A stretch of DNA of 64,000 nucleotides, from the NCBI RefSeq assembly GCF_014646755.1, contig NZ_BMNW01000008.1, positions 124,001 through 188,000 on the forward strand. Direction: 5' to 3'. This document shows positions 25,701-34,700 of the stretch, piece after piece. A program made the translations under genes and the position numbers. The first letter of the stretch is position 1. Each line of letters begins with the position of its first letter. The DNA comes from Pseudomonas asuensis. GTDB taxonomy: Bacteria > Pseudomonadota > Gammaproteobacteria > Pseudomonadales > Pseudomonadaceae. The notes beneath the pieces are model-generated. The model ran no database searches. It saw only the letters and a list, made by a program, of their open reading frames with translations, and had not been told where the DNA came from.

Positions 25701-26936
25701 GTGCGTAATATTTTGGTTGTTGAAGATAGCCAGCTGGTCCTCAAGCTTTTGTCGCATCTGTTTCGGCAGGAATCGCTGTTCGAGCCGGTATTTTGCGCGT
25801 CGCTGGCTGAGGCTGAGCTGCTTCTGGAGACCAGTCCCGGTCAGTTCTTTGCAGCCATAGCCGATCTGAACCTACCCGACTCGCCCAGTGGCGAGGTTGT
25901 GGATGTCATACTTGCCCACAAGGTGCCCTGTATCGTTCTGAGCGGCCGCTACGATGAGCGCCATCGCGATGAACTCATCAACAAGGGAGTCGTTGACTAC
26001 ATCATCAAGGAGAGCCAGTACTCCTATGACTATGTACTGCGGCTTTTGAATCGTCTCGTTCAAAACCAGAACGTCAGGATACTGGTTGCAGAGGACTCTT
26101 CAGTCTCGCGGCAGTATATGTGCCGGGTTCTTTCGTCCCAGCTCTTTCAACTGCAACAAACCACTGACGGGCATGAAACCCTCAAGGTTCTCCAAGAGCA
26201 AACGGGTATTGACCTCTTGATCCTGGATCATGACATGCCTGGCTTGTTAGGCTTCGAGTTGGTCAAGCGGCTGCGTCAGCAACTCAAACGGCACGATCTT
26301 TTGATCTTGGGAGTCTCGGCTGATCCCCAAGGCATTTTGAGCGCGCGATTCATCAAGCACGGTGCTGATGACTTTCTACGCAAGCCCTTCTGCCCGGAGG
26401 AGCTTAACTGCCGGGTCATGGCTATGCTGGAACGGCGAGACCTGTTAGAGGCTTTGCAGCAGGCAGCCCGCTACGACTCACTGACTAATCTCCTGAACCG
26501 GCGGGCTTTCCAGGAAAAGGCCGAAATGCAAATCACGCTGGCTCATGCCCAATCACAGCCCATCAGCATTGCCCTGTTGGATATCGATTTCTTCAAAAAC
26601 ATCAACGATCAGATGGGCCACGCCGGTGGCGATACCGCATTGATAGCCTTTGCCCATGCCCTGCGGACTCACTTCCCGCACGATATCATCGGTCGGCTGG
26701 GCGGAGAGGAGTTTGCACTGCTCAGCCAGACAACAGAGCAGGAACTGGCCAGACGTCTGGATATCTTTCGCAAGCTGTGCAGCCGGCTCAATTACCTGCC
26801 CAACGCACCGCTGCTTTCCTTTAGTGCAGGCATTGCCAACTTAGGTGACCAGGCACTAGGACCCGCACTTCATTTGGCCGATCAACGCCTTTACCAAGCC
26901 AAACGCAGCGGACGAGGCATGACACTAAGTCAATAA
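25701..26936 (+). CDS. dual-receiver diguanylate cyclase (REC-REC-GGDEF)
   Basis: A 411-residue cytoplasmic signalling protein. Two receiver domains come first: one with V-V-E-D-S near the N-terminus and a phospho-acceptor-like D in A-D-L-N-L-P-D, the second (from about residue 124) with V-A-E-D-S and D-H-D-M-P-G. A GGDEF domain follows from about residue 256, with D-S-L-T-N-L-L-N-R-R and active-site G-G-E-E-F. The inhibitory I-site R-x-x-D is absent (F-P-H-D at that place), so product inhibition there is not expected. GTG 25701 is chosen because GGGA lies 9 bases upstream; GTG 25686 would add five residues. Its end overlaps the convergent next gene by seven bases. Confidence 0.9.
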   Translation: MRNILVVEDSQLVLKLLSHLFRQESLFEPVFCASLAEAELLLETSPGQFFAAIADLNLPDSPSGEVVDVILAHKVPCIVLSGRYDERHRDELINKGVVDYIIKESQYSYDYVLRLLNRLVQNQNVRILVAEDSSVSRQYMCRVLSSQLFQLQQTTDGHETLKVLQEQTGIDLLILDHDMPGLLGFELVKRLRQQLKRHDLLILGVSADPQGILSARFIKHGADDFLRKPFCPEELNCRVMAMLERRDLLEALQQAARYDSLTNLLNRRAFQEKAEMQITLAHAQSQPISIALLDIDFFKNINDQMGHAGGDTALIAFAHALRTHFPHDIIGRLGGEEFALLSQTTEQELARRLDIFRKLCSRLNYLPNAPLLSFSAGIANLGDQALGPALHLADQRLYQAKRSGRGMTLSQ

Positions 26937-27694
26937 TTCTGCTCAGTTAACGGCCAAGCGAGGTCATATCGGGCAAAAATTTTTGCATAGGTGCCATCTG
27001 CTCTCATCTGTTCAATCATTTCGTCAAATTGATCGACAACTTTTTCTCTTTCAGGAAGCTTTTCCGACACCAGGATATGCAAGCCTTTTTCCGCCAATGG
27101 CTTGTCCAGAAATTGAAGCAAAGATGCTTGGGCGCCTAAGGTTCGCTCGATGACGCGCTTGGCGACCTGCTCCTCCTCCACTACCAGATCAATTCGCCCA
27201 GCCAATAACATTCGCAAGGCTTGTTCAAAGTCACTAACCGCAACCTTATTCAGGGTTTGATCCTGATCGAACTCCTCTGAGTGGACATAGCCACGCACAA
27301 CGGCCAAGCGATAGGGGCGTAAATCCTTCAGAGTAGAAAAGGCAATTTCACGCTCTTTCAACGCAATAAAGCGCAACCGAGTCGTCAGGAGAGGCTTGGA
27401 AAACTGCCCAAGACGTTCGCGCTCAGGCGTGTACCAGATATCGACAATCACTTCATACAAGCCACGTTCCACACCGTATAACGCTCGCTCCCAAGGCTCC
27501 TCACGAAACGTTGTCGTATAGCCCAGGCGGTCAAACGCCGTCCTGACGATATCCACCACCAGTCCTTCGCCTGCCGGTGACGCCATGGCATAGGGCTCCC
27601 ACTGGTTTCCGACAAGCCGAAGTGGAGGGCTGGCCCATGCAAGGAAAGAGCAAGACCAAGTCAAAGCAAGACAAAAAAAGGTGAGGACACGCAT
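26930..27694 (-). CDS. periplasmic solute-binding (SBP_bac_3-like) protein
   Basis: A 254-residue exported protein with a signal peptide cleaved near A-W-A-S (about residue 22). The mature part has the type-3 binding-protein pattern: L-R-L-V-G-N-Q-W-E-P-Y near the start, then G-L-V-V-D-I-V, and D-L-V-V-E-E-E late. It resembles amino-acid-binding components of ABC systems, but no permease or ATPase gene is adjacent. It may be an orphan sensor-type binding protein. The nearby GGDEF regulator and histidine kinase hint at a sensory role, which is inference. AGGGAGG precedes the ATG. Confidence 0.8.
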   Translation of the reverse strand: MRVLTFFCLALTWSCSFLAWASPPLRLVGNQWEPYAMASPAGEGLVVDIVRTAFDRLGYTTTFREEPWERALYGVERGLYEVIVDIWYTPERERLGQFSKPLLTTRLRFIALKEREIAFSTLKDLRPYRLAVVRGYVHSEEFDQDQTLNKVAVSDFEQALRMLLAGRIDLVVEEEQVAKRVIERTLGAQASLLQFLDKPLAEKGLHILVSEKLPEREKVVDQFDEMIEQMRADGTYAKIFARYDLAWPLTEQNY

Positions 27695-27763
27695 AGAGCC
27701 TCCCTACCTGCATGACGATACAACGAACAAGGTATTCCTTATTGTGTAGCGCCTAAGGCTGAT

Positions 27764-28996
27764 TTACGCCAGCGGCAGATGAAAACAGAAATCGCTGCCC
27801 TCCCCCAACGTACTGCTGACCCGAATCGTACCGCCATGCGCCTCGACAATGGTTTTCACGATGGCCAGCCCTAAGCCAACTCCCTGATGCTCACGCTTTT
27901 TAACCTGCCAATAGCGATCGAAAATAAATGGCAGATCACTTTCCGCAATGCCCGGCCCATTATCGCTGACGGTAAAGCGGACCCCCTGAGAGTCACGTAC
28001 TACCGACACCCAGACTGTTGAACCAGGCAAACTGAATTTCACGGCATTGCTGACCAGATTGGAAAACACTCGCAGCAGGCGCTCATAATCCCCCTTAATG
28101 ACTGGCAGTGCCTGCTCGCAAGAGGTCAACAGGCGTATGCCGCTACGCTCAGCCAACGGTTGCAGCATCGCTACGGCATCCTCCAGCAACTTATGCGGGT
28201 CGAGCTGAGAGAGCCGAAGCTCCAGCTGGCTCTGCTCCATTTGAGAAATTTCAAGCAGCTCATCGATCAGCTTACCCATATGACCACTGGCCTTTTGTGC
28301 GTGGTTGACCACCTCACGCTGCCGCTCATTCAGGATAATCCCATCGAAGAGACTGAACGCCATGGTTAGAACCGACAAAGGTGTTCTCAAGTCATGCGCC
28401 ACAACGGCTAAAAGCTCTTCACGCGCCCGTACAGCGATACGGGCGCACCGGGCATGCTGCTGCACCTCCTGGACAGCCAGGCGTAGTCTGATTTCACGTG
28501 TGGCGGAGTGTGTCAGCTCACTTAGGAGGTCAAGATCACGGGGATACCAAAGCCGAGGTCGATAATCGGCGACAGCAAAATAGCCGAGCAACTCACCACT
28601 ATCGTCCTTGAGCGGCACTCCCAGAAAGGCCCCCATAGCAGGAAGAAACTTGCTTAGAGACGCAGCAACAGGATGTTGAGCCGCATCATCGATAATCAGA
28701 GGGCCACCCTTAGCCAGGACGCACTGGCCCATCACATAGCTTGGATGCGCCCAATCATTAGCCAGAGGCTTTGGCAGGCCATAGTGGCTTTTCACAAAAG
28801 CACGCTGATCATCCACTAGCGAGATAAACGCCATAGGCACGTCCAGCAAGCGAGCAGCCATGGTGGTCAGCCGATCAAAACCCTCTTCTGCTGGTGTATC
28901 CAAAAGCTGCGTCTTGTACAACGCTGACAACCGGTTTGCATCCCTAACCAACTCCGCCGGCTCACAAGCCGATACGCACAGCGCATCGTGGCTCAT
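27764..28996 (-). CDS. GAF-domain sensor histidine kinase
   Basis: A 410-residue kinase without membrane segments. A GAF domain (about residues 25-165) precedes a HisKA dimerisation domain with the phospho-acceptor in V-A-H-D-L-R-T-P-L. The catalytic domain has the N-box N-L-V-S-N-A-V-K-F and G-boxes D-N-G-P-G-I and G-V-G-L-G-L-A-I-V-K. All residues for an active soluble histidine kinase are present. ATG 28996 is preferred, with GGAG eight bases upstream; GTG 29011 is an alternative. No cognate response regulator lies directly beside it; the dual-receiver GGDEF protein about 0.8 kb away is a candidate partner. Confidence 0.9.
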   Translation of the reverse strand: MSHDALCVSACEPAELVRDANRLSALYKTQLLDTPAEEGFDRLTTMAARLLDVPMAFISLVDDQRAFVKSHYGLPKPLANDWAHPSYVMGQCVLAKGGPLIIDDAAQHPVAASLSKFLPAMGAFLGVPLKDDSGELLGYFAVADYRPRLWYPRDLDLLSELTHSATREIRLRLAVQEVQQHARCARIAVRAREELLAVVAHDLRTPLSVLTMAFSLFDGIILNERQREVVNHAQKASGHMGKLIDELLEISQMEQSQLELRLSQLDPHKLLEDAVAMLQPLAERSGIRLLTSCEQALPVIKGDYERLLRVFSNLVSNAVKFSLPGSTVWVSVVRDSQGVRFTVSDNGPGIAESDLPFIFDRYWQVKKREHQGVGLGLAIVKTIVEAHGGTIRVSSTLGEGSDFCFHLPLA

Positions 28997-29369
28997 CCTA
29001 AGACTCCACACCGAAAGGCCCTAACGTTCGCGACTGTAAAACTTTCTTTGTGCAAACCCTTCTAATAAGGCGACTCCAAAGCCGTTAAGGCTTGGTTTTT
29101 ACAGCCGAGAGTCCTGTCTCCGCTCCTGGAGACGTAATCTATGAACAAGGCAGAAGCGATTACACTACGTCGAGATAGTGCTTTTTGCCCATACCATAGC
29201 CTGACTTTGAATGGTTTGCCTCTTGTCTCATATGCAACGTGACAGACAGCCCAGCAGCGTAAGCCAATGGCCAGCATAACGCTGCCTGCAAATAACCTGT
29301 CATACCAGCTCGGTATCTCTTCCTCTTGTATGTGGCCATAATGGCCTGCCGCACTAAGGACGCTTTTTG
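28997..29369. other. intergenic region between histidine kinase and HAD genes
   Basis: Divergent promoter space of about 370 bases. A small inverted repeat GTCTCC/GGAGAC occurs near 29115-29133. A minus-strand open frame (29062-29385) covers most of it but shows no family resemblance and starts inside the HAD gene, so it was not accepted. Confidence 0.45.
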
Positions 29370-30065
29370 ATGAAACCACACGCAATCGAACTTCTCATCA
29401 GCGACTGCGATGGCGTACTTGTCGACAGTGAGATTCTGTCGGAACGCATTGTCATGGACGAATTAAGCCGTCACGCGCCCAGGGCGGAGCTTGAAAAGCT
29501 ACTTGAAGGAACGTTCGGACTGATTACGCGTGACATCATCCAAATGGTTCAGGAGCGCTTTGGCATTACCCTCCCCGAAAGCATATATAAAGACATTCGC
29601 ACGCGCGCCGAGCAGCTGATTGCGACTCAGGTCGACCCTATTCCCGGCGTCAAGCGGGCCCTTGAGAGCATCGACCTTCCGCTGGCTGTTGCCTCTAACA
29701 GTCAGCGCCACAGCGTGGCGTCATCCGTTGCCCGCGCAGATCTGACCGAGCGCGTTGCCGGTCATATTTTTAGTGCGGACATGGTAGAGCGTCCCAAGCC
29801 AGCGCCCGATGTTTATTTACTGGCGGCTCGGACCATGGGCGTAGCGCCGGAAAACTGCCTTGTCATCGAAGACAGCGCTACGGGTGTCCGGGCAGCACTG
29901 GCCGCTGGAATGCGAGTCATAGGCTTTACAGGGGCAAGTCACATTCCCCCAGAGCATGCCGAAACGTTGAGACGCCTTGGCGTAACGGCTCTGATCAATC
30001 ATATGGATCAGCTTCCAGAACAGGTCGCAGTACTTCGGGAGGCAGCTACCAGCGGTCAAGCCTGA
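29370..30065 (+). CDS. HAD-superfamily phosphatase/phosphoglucomutase-like
   Basis: A 231-residue cytosolic enzyme. Motif I, S-D-C-D-G-V-L-V-D at residues 11-19, gives the nucleophile Asp12 and acid-base Asp14. Motif II is in A-S-N-S-Q-R, motif III at K-P-A-P-D-V-Y, and motif IV at V-I-E-D-S-A-T-G-V-R-A-A. This is the subfamily of YieH/YcjU-like beta-phosphoglucomutases and sugar phosphatases; the substrate is not determinable. AAGGA lies upstream of ATG 29370. It is followed after 86 bases by dbpA. Confidence 0.88.
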   Translation: MKPHAIELLISDCDGVLVDSEILSERIVMDELSRHAPRAELEKLLEGTFGLITRDIIQMVQERFGITLPESIYKDIRTRAEQLIATQVDPIPGVKRALESIDLPLAVASNSQRHSVASSVARADLTERVAGHIFSADMVERPKPAPDVYLLAARTMGVAPENCLVIEDSATGVRAALAAGMRVIGFTGASHIPPEHAETLRRLGVTALINHMDQLPEQVAVLREAATSGQA

Positions 30066-30151
30066 CGGCCGCCTCGGGCGACCAACTGGGACAATGCCTA
30101 CCGAGCGGCCTGTTACACTGCACGTTTACTTTTGCATGCTGCAGGCCCTCC

Positions 30152-31531
30152 GTGACCGCTACCTCTTTTACCACCCTTTCACTTTCCGACGCGCTGCTTA
30201 GCAATCTAGAGTCGCTGGGCTATCAGCAGATGACGCCCATCCAGGCCTTGAGCTTGCCGGTCATTTTGAAAGGGGAAGATCTTATTGCCCAGGCCAAGAC
30301 CGGCTCGGGCAAAACTGCCGCCTTCGGCCTGGGTCTGCTCAACGGGCTCAACCCTCGCTTTTTCGGCTGTCAGGCATTGGTACTTTGCCCAACGCGTGAA
30401 CTGGCCGATCAGGTTGCCCAGGAAATCCGCAGGCTGGCGCGGGCAGCCGATAACATCAAGGTACTGACTCTATGCGGCGGAGTCCCTTTCGGGCCGCAAA
30501 TCGCCTCGCTCGAACATGGCGCTCATGTGATAGTCGGAACACCGGGCCGTATTCAGGAGCATTTGCGCAAAGGAACGCTTTCGCTTGAAGGCTTGAACCT
30601 TGCCGTGTTGGATGAAGCGGATCGGATGCTGGATATGGGCTTCTATGATGCTATCGCTGATATTCTTGGCCAGACGCCAACGCGCCGACAAACATTGCTA
30701 TTTTCCGCGACCTATCCTTCAGGCATTGAACAGCTAGCCAGCAATTTTCAACGTTCTCCTAAAAACATCAGGGTCGAAGCGTTACATGACGATACCCATA
30801 TCGAGCAACGCTTTTATGAAATTGACCCGCGTCAGCGCCTTCAAATGGTTCTTCAGCTGATTCAGCATTTTCGGCCGCAATCTTGCGTTGCGTTCTGCCA
30901 CACACGCCAGCAATGCCAAGAAGTCGTCGATTACCTGAAATCGAACAAGGTCTCTGCGCTGGCATTACATGGGGACATGGAGCAGCGTGATCGCGACCAG
31001 GTTCTTGTGCAGTTTGCCAATCGCAGCTGCACGGTCCTAGTGGCCACTGACGTCGCCGCTCGCGGGATCGATATAGCCGGGCTCGAAGCCGTCATTAATG
31101 TGGAACTGTCCCGGGATGCTAACATTCATATTCACCGAATCGGCCGTAGCGGCCGGGCTGGCGAAACGGGCATGGCCTTTTCTCTGGTAGCCCCTGCAGA
31201 AGCCGGTCGCGCTCAAGCCATCGAAGACAAGCAGAAGGCGCCACTGAACTGGCAGTCGATCGACACGCTCACCCTAGATAATCCCGCGGCGCTGGTGCCA
31301 CCGATGGTTACGCTATGTATTGCTGGGGGTCGCAAAGAAAAGGTAAGGCCAGGCGATATCCTGGGCGCCTTGACAGGTGAAGCAGGCATCCCCAACGACA
31401 AGGTTGGCAAGATCACTATTCAAGACTATCAGGCTTATGTTGCTATTGAGCGGGATACGGCACGCCAGGCCTTGAAACAGCTGAGTGAAGGCAAAATAAA
31501 GGGGCGCTCTTTCAAGGTCCGTATGTTGTAA
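30152..31531 (+). CDS. dbpA: ATP-dependent RNA helicase DbpA
   Basis: A 459-residue DEAD-box helicase. Seen are the Q-motif region (Y-Q-Q-M-T-P-I-Q), Walker A A-K-T-G-S-G-K-T at 48-55, P-T-R-E-L-A, D-E-A-D, S-A-T, A-T-D-V-A-A-R-G-I-D and H-R-I-G-R-S-G-R. The C-terminal ~75 residues match the DbpA RNA-binding domain, which in E. coli recognises hairpin 92 of 23S rRNA during 50S assembly. The start is GTG 30152. A good intrinsic terminator follows. Confidence 0.93.
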   Translation: MTATSFTTLSLSDALLSNLESLGYQQMTPIQALSLPVILKGEDLIAQAKTGSGKTAAFGLGLLNGLNPRFFGCQALVLCPTRELADQVAQEIRRLARAADNIKVLTLCGGVPFGPQIASLEHGAHVIVGTPGRIQEHLRKGTLSLEGLNLAVLDEADRMLDMGFYDAIADILGQTPTRRQTLLFSATYPSGIEQLASNFQRSPKNIRVEALHDDTHIEQRFYEIDPRQRLQMVLQLIQHFRPQSCVAFCHTRQQCQEVVDYLKSNKVSALALHGDMEQRDRDQVLVQFANRSCTVLVATDVAARGIDIAGLEAVINVELSRDANIHIHRIGRSGRAGETGMAFSLVAPAEAGRAQAIEDKQKAPLNWQSIDTLTLDNPAALVPPMVTLCIAGGRKEKVRPGDILGALTGEAGIPNDKVGKITIQDYQAYVAIERDTARQALKQLSEGKIKGRSFKVRML

Positions 31532-31537
31532 CTCGAT

Positions 31538-31568
31538 AGCAGCCGACTGGCCACGGTCGGCTGCTTTT
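31538..31568 (+). terminator. terminator after dbpA
   Basis: AGCAGCCGAC and GTCGGCTGCT pair around a short loop, followed by TTTT, seven bases past the dbpA stop. Confidence 0.88.
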
Positions 31569-32004
31569 ATTGCTGCCAAGCATCTCGCTGCCTGAGCGAT
31601 AGAAAGGCTCATAAAAGACAAGTATTTAATTGCGAAAAAATATTTCCTACTTTTCCTCCTTCAGGCTGAACTTGCTAAGCCAAAACGATCAAAAGATGGG
31701 CCTGACCATTAGGTAACTAACCTAATAATTTTAGCGGTGTCGCATATTTGATTGAACCGACGTTGTACCGTCACGTGAAAAGCAAGCAATGAGTTCTATT
31801 CATCACTTCGTAGCGTTTGTTTTTGTTACCTTGAAATAACCTCTTCTAGACAGCGGTGCCCAAGCTATCGCGCCAGGCCATTTTCCATGCGCCTGCTGGT
31901 AGCCACTGCGGTCTAGACCGCAGCTACTTCAAGGAAAGTAAACGCCATCTGGTTTTTACTGAAGTATGAATATCGACTATGACTGGTAAGGACGAGACAG
32001 TCTG
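31569..32004. other. 436-base region upstream of the acyltransferase-3 gene
   Basis: No credible gene is present. The region is AT-rich in its left half. Its one notable element is a perfect 18-base palindrome at 31906-31923, listed separately. It must hold the acyltransferase promoter. Confidence 0.55.
31906..31923. repeat. perfect 18-base palindrome upstream of acyltransferase gene
   Basis: CTGCGGTCTAGACCGCAG is exactly self-complementary. Flanking GTAG (with three intervening bases) and CTAC extend the symmetry. It lies about 80 bases before the acyltransferase ATG, a plausible operator position. No T-run follows, so it is not an obvious terminator. Confidence 0.7.
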
Positions 32005-33165
32005 ATGAGAAGATTTACCGTACTCGATAGCTTTCGCGGCCTCTGTGCTCTGGCTGTGGTTCTCTTTCATACGTATGTTGTGAACAGCTTTGCTGAGCTG
32101 AGCCTGTTCACAAACGCCTATTTATTTGTTGAATTCTTTTTCGTTCTCAGCGGCTTTGTTCTCTACCACACCTATAGTCACAGACTTTCCACTCTCGCTG
32201 ACTATAAGAACTTTTTTATCAATAGAACCTTGCGTCTTTATCCTTTGCATCTGACCATGCTTGGAGTCTATGTAGCGCTGGAATGCGGAAAGTACCTGGC
32301 TGAGCGCAAAGGTCTACATTTCAATGACGGTGCATTTTCTGGTGCAACAGCACCTCATGAGTTTCTACCTAATCTCCTGCTAATACAGGCCTGGCTTAAT
32401 AATACTATTACAGGCTCATTTAATTATCCTTCCTGGAGTATTAGCATTGAGTACTATATGTATCTCCTTTTTGGCGCCATCTTGATACTGGCTCGTCGAG
32501 GCCATCTCAAGATCTTTGCGCTGATTTCCTTACTATCTTTTATAGTGCTCTGTCTGCCGGAATCGCCCCTTAAAACGGGCATATTCAGAGGCTGCTCCTG
32601 CTTTTTCGCAGGTGTTTGTACTTACGTTATCTTTACCAAGATCAAAGACCTTCAGCTCAGCGCACTAAGCTTTACAGCGCTTGAACTGCTTAGCGTTGGC
32701 ATTACATATGCCGTTATCGTTTCCCCTCTTGAATATAAGGGCATTATTGCAAGCGTATTGTTTTGCTGCCTGATTCTGGTTTTCTCGTTTGAAAAGGGCT
32801 CTATTTCACGCATTCTGCAAGGCGAGTACTTTGTAAAGTTAGGCAACCTATCCTTTTCGATATACATGACTCACGCTGCCATTCTTTATGTATTCAAAAG
32901 TGCAGCCATCGTGTTATCCAAAGTGACAGGCAAGGAACTCACAACCATGCTCCCCTCACACGATACGCCTGCAGGTCTAATTAAATACATTACAACCGGC
33001 AGCGCAGTGACTGATGACTTGGTCGTACTGGCACAACTTATCACTGTAGTGCTGGTTTCTCGTTATACCTACAACTATATCGAGCTTAAAGGTGTGGCAA
33101 TAGGTAAGCGCCTAACCCGCAAGAAAGAAGTTGCAACAGAAGCATTGCCTAATAGCTCAATTTAG
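32005..33165 (+). CDS. acyltransferase family 3 (OafA/NodX-type) membrane protein
   Basis: A 386-residue polytopic inner-membrane protein. The first helix region has the family signature D-S-F-R-G-L-C-A-L-A-V-V-L-F-H, with the catalytic-type histidine. F-F-F-V-L-S-G-F-V-L and R-T-L-R-L-Y-P-L-H follow, then W-S-I-S-I-E. Such enzymes O-acetylate or otherwise acylate surface glycans. The gene is AT-richer than its neighbours and lies with a flippase and a dehydrogenase, suggesting a polysaccharide-modification role (inference). It ends in a strong terminator. Confidence 0.88.
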   Translation: MRRFTVLDSFRGLCALAVVLFHTYVVNSFAELSLFTNAYLFVEFFFVLSGFVLYHTYSHRLSTLADYKNFFINRTLRLYPLHLTMLGVYVALECGKYLAERKGLHFNDGAFSGATAPHEFLPNLLLIQAWLNNTITGSFNYPSWSISIEYYMYLLFGAILILARRGHLKIFALISLLSFIVLCLPESPLKTGIFRGCSCFFAGVCTYVIFTKIKDLQLSALSFTALELLSVGITYAVIVSPLEYKGIIASVLFCCLILVFSFEKGSISRILQGEYFVKLGNLSFSIYMTHAAILYVFKSAAIVLSKVTGKELTTMLPSHDTPAGLIKYITTGSAVTDDLVVLAQLITVVLVSRYTYNYIELKGVAIGKRLTRKKEVATEALPNSSI

Positions 33166-33182
33166 CTTTTACACGCACCAAT

Positions 33183-33213
33183 AAAAAACCGGCCCTATTC
33201 CAGCCGGTTTTTT
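33183..33213 (+). terminator. terminator after acyltransferase gene
   Basis: AAAAAACCGGC and GCCGGTTTTTT form a stem with A- and T-runs on either side, giving an intrinsic terminator about 18 bases past the stop. Confidence 0.9.
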
Positions 33214-33395
33214 ATTGCCATTTAAAATTTCAAATAGAGCTTATCAACTAATATCTATAGCAAGCTTTAAAAGAATGCTCTTTAGGAAGAGCTTATTCTT
33301 CCCCCTATACACTCTAAATAGCTTAGTTCGAAACGAACTGTATCTTGTGAGTTGAATCCAGCGATTGCGTTTTAAACTCTGTAAAGCGCAGACAA

Positions 33396-33433
33396 TAAAA
33401 AACCCTGTAATGGTTGCTGCATTACAGGGTTTT
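33396..33433 (-). terminator. terminator after the NAD-binding/SAF gene
   Basis: AACCCTGTAATG and CATTACAGGGTT form a 12-base stem, with an A-run on the left that reads as a T-run on the minus strand. It lies about ten bases past the stop of the minus-strand gene. Confidence 0.88.
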
Positions 33434-33443
33434 CAGGTCTTAG

Positions 33444-34700
33444 TTAGACAACTGGGATGTTACCAAAACCCTCATCAAGCCCTTTGCCCAAAGGAAAGGC
33501 CTTGCGAGGCTCGTTGGTATTCAACAGACCCGGCATCTGAGCCTGGATAACCGCCCGATGCTGTTCGATCACGATATCCAACGCACGGCTTGGCACAAGT
33601 TCGATGTCATCGAATGTAATAATCTGACCAGGAGCAACAGAGCGCTTAAGAACAGAGTGTTTCAACAGACCAATTGGTAGATGGTCAGGATTTTCTGCAA
33701 TTTTGACAGCCTCACCACGGACCTGGAAACCACCGATGCCACGCTCGATAATATCGCCAGTCTTCATGGGATTCTTGACCACTGCAGCAACGCTCAGTGT
33801 AGGTGTCGTAGAGTTGTTTAGAAGAACACCGCCACCGGCTACCACACGACGAATCGTCTTACCGACCTCTAGCGAGCACAGGTGGTATGGACGAACAAGT
33901 ACGTAATAAGGCCCTGGGCCCAGTTTGAAATACTCGATCGCAGGCGCCTGATCTTCGTCATGACGGCACACCACAAATACACCGCCAGCCGGATAGCCGC
34001 TCGGCACGACATAATCGACGATAGGCTGACCCAGTTGCTCGGCCATCTGAGCAAGCACATTGGCCGTCTCGTTCAAATTGGTGGATTTGAGACCCTCCAG
34101 ACCCTGACGAGTAATAGTGGCTCCAAAACCATTGCCTACAACGACTTGCTCGATCTGTACTTTGGTACCATCGGTAAAGGATGTTGTCTGATCGATACTG
34201 ATGCCCTGACGCTTGGCCCAGTAAGCCATATCCTCTGGCTTTGGATCCAGGTTCAGATAACCCTTCATATTGCCGTACACCAGCGGCTTGAAACCCATCT
34301 GCATAGCATCTTCATGCAATGCAGCCAGCGAACCAGGTTGGTCACCCTCCGCCTCGGTCAGAAAGCCTTTTCCAGCTAAGTAAGAGCCTGTGGTGACCTG
34401 TAGTTCAGCATTGATGGTTACAACCTGCAAACCTGCCTGGAAAGCACGTTCGATCACTTCCGTACCATGATAGACATCACCGCTGCACTCAACGATAAGG
34501 TCAGAGTTGTCCAATACCTCATCCAGCGAATTAGTCAGGCAGTCAGGAAGCGGAAAATCCGTAATAGTATTCAGGCTACGGCGAGTAAAGACCTTAGAAA
34601 TAACCAGGTCTTTATAATGCTTTGCAATTAACCTTACAAAGCAGCGGGAAATCATGCCTGTTCCGACAACGCCGACACGTTTTACTTGGAGGCTGGACAT
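33444..34700 (-). CDS. NAD(P)-dependent oxidoreductase with C-terminal SAF domain
   Basis: A 418-residue cytosolic protein. The N-terminus is a Rossmann fold (V-G-V-V-G-T-G-M-I) of the homoserine-dehydrogenase NAD-binding type. A central catalytic-like domain has S-F-T-D-G-T-K and V-V-P-S-G-Y-P. The last ~80 residues form a SAF domain (V-A-P-G-Q-I-I-T-F-D-D-I), as in sialic-acid synthases and FlgA. Proteins of this build are usually annotated only as SAF or homoserine-dehydrogenase-like. ATG 34700 is chosen for AAAGGA upstream; longer frames add a hydrophobic stretch without support. It may make a precursor for the surface polysaccharide suggested by its neighbours (inference). Confidence 0.75.
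   Translation of the reverse strand: MSSLQVKRVGVVGTGMISRCFVRLIAKHYKDLVISKVFTRRSLNTITDFPLPDCLTNSLDEVLDNSDLIVECSGDVYHGTEVIERAFQAGLQVVTINAELQVTTGSYLAGKGFLTEAEGDQPGSLAALHEDAMQMGFKPLVYGNMKGYLNLDPKPEDMAYWAKRQGISIDQTTSFTDGTKVQIEQVVVGNGFGATITRQGLEGLKSTNLNETANVLAQMAEQLGQPIVDYVVPSGYPAGGVFVVCRHDEDQAPAIEYFKLGPGPYYVLVRPYHLCSLEVGKTIRRVVAGGGVLLNNSTTPTLSVAAVVKNPMKTGDIIERGIGGFQVRGEAVKIAENPDHLPIGLLKHSVLKRSVAPGQIITFDDIELVPSRALDIVIEQHRAVIQAQMPGLLNTNEPRKAFPLGKGLDEGFGNIPVV

Noticed and set aside
29062-29385. 107-codon minus-strand frame between kinase and HAD genes
   Set aside because: Begins inside the HAD coding region in antisense and has no resemblance to known proteins.
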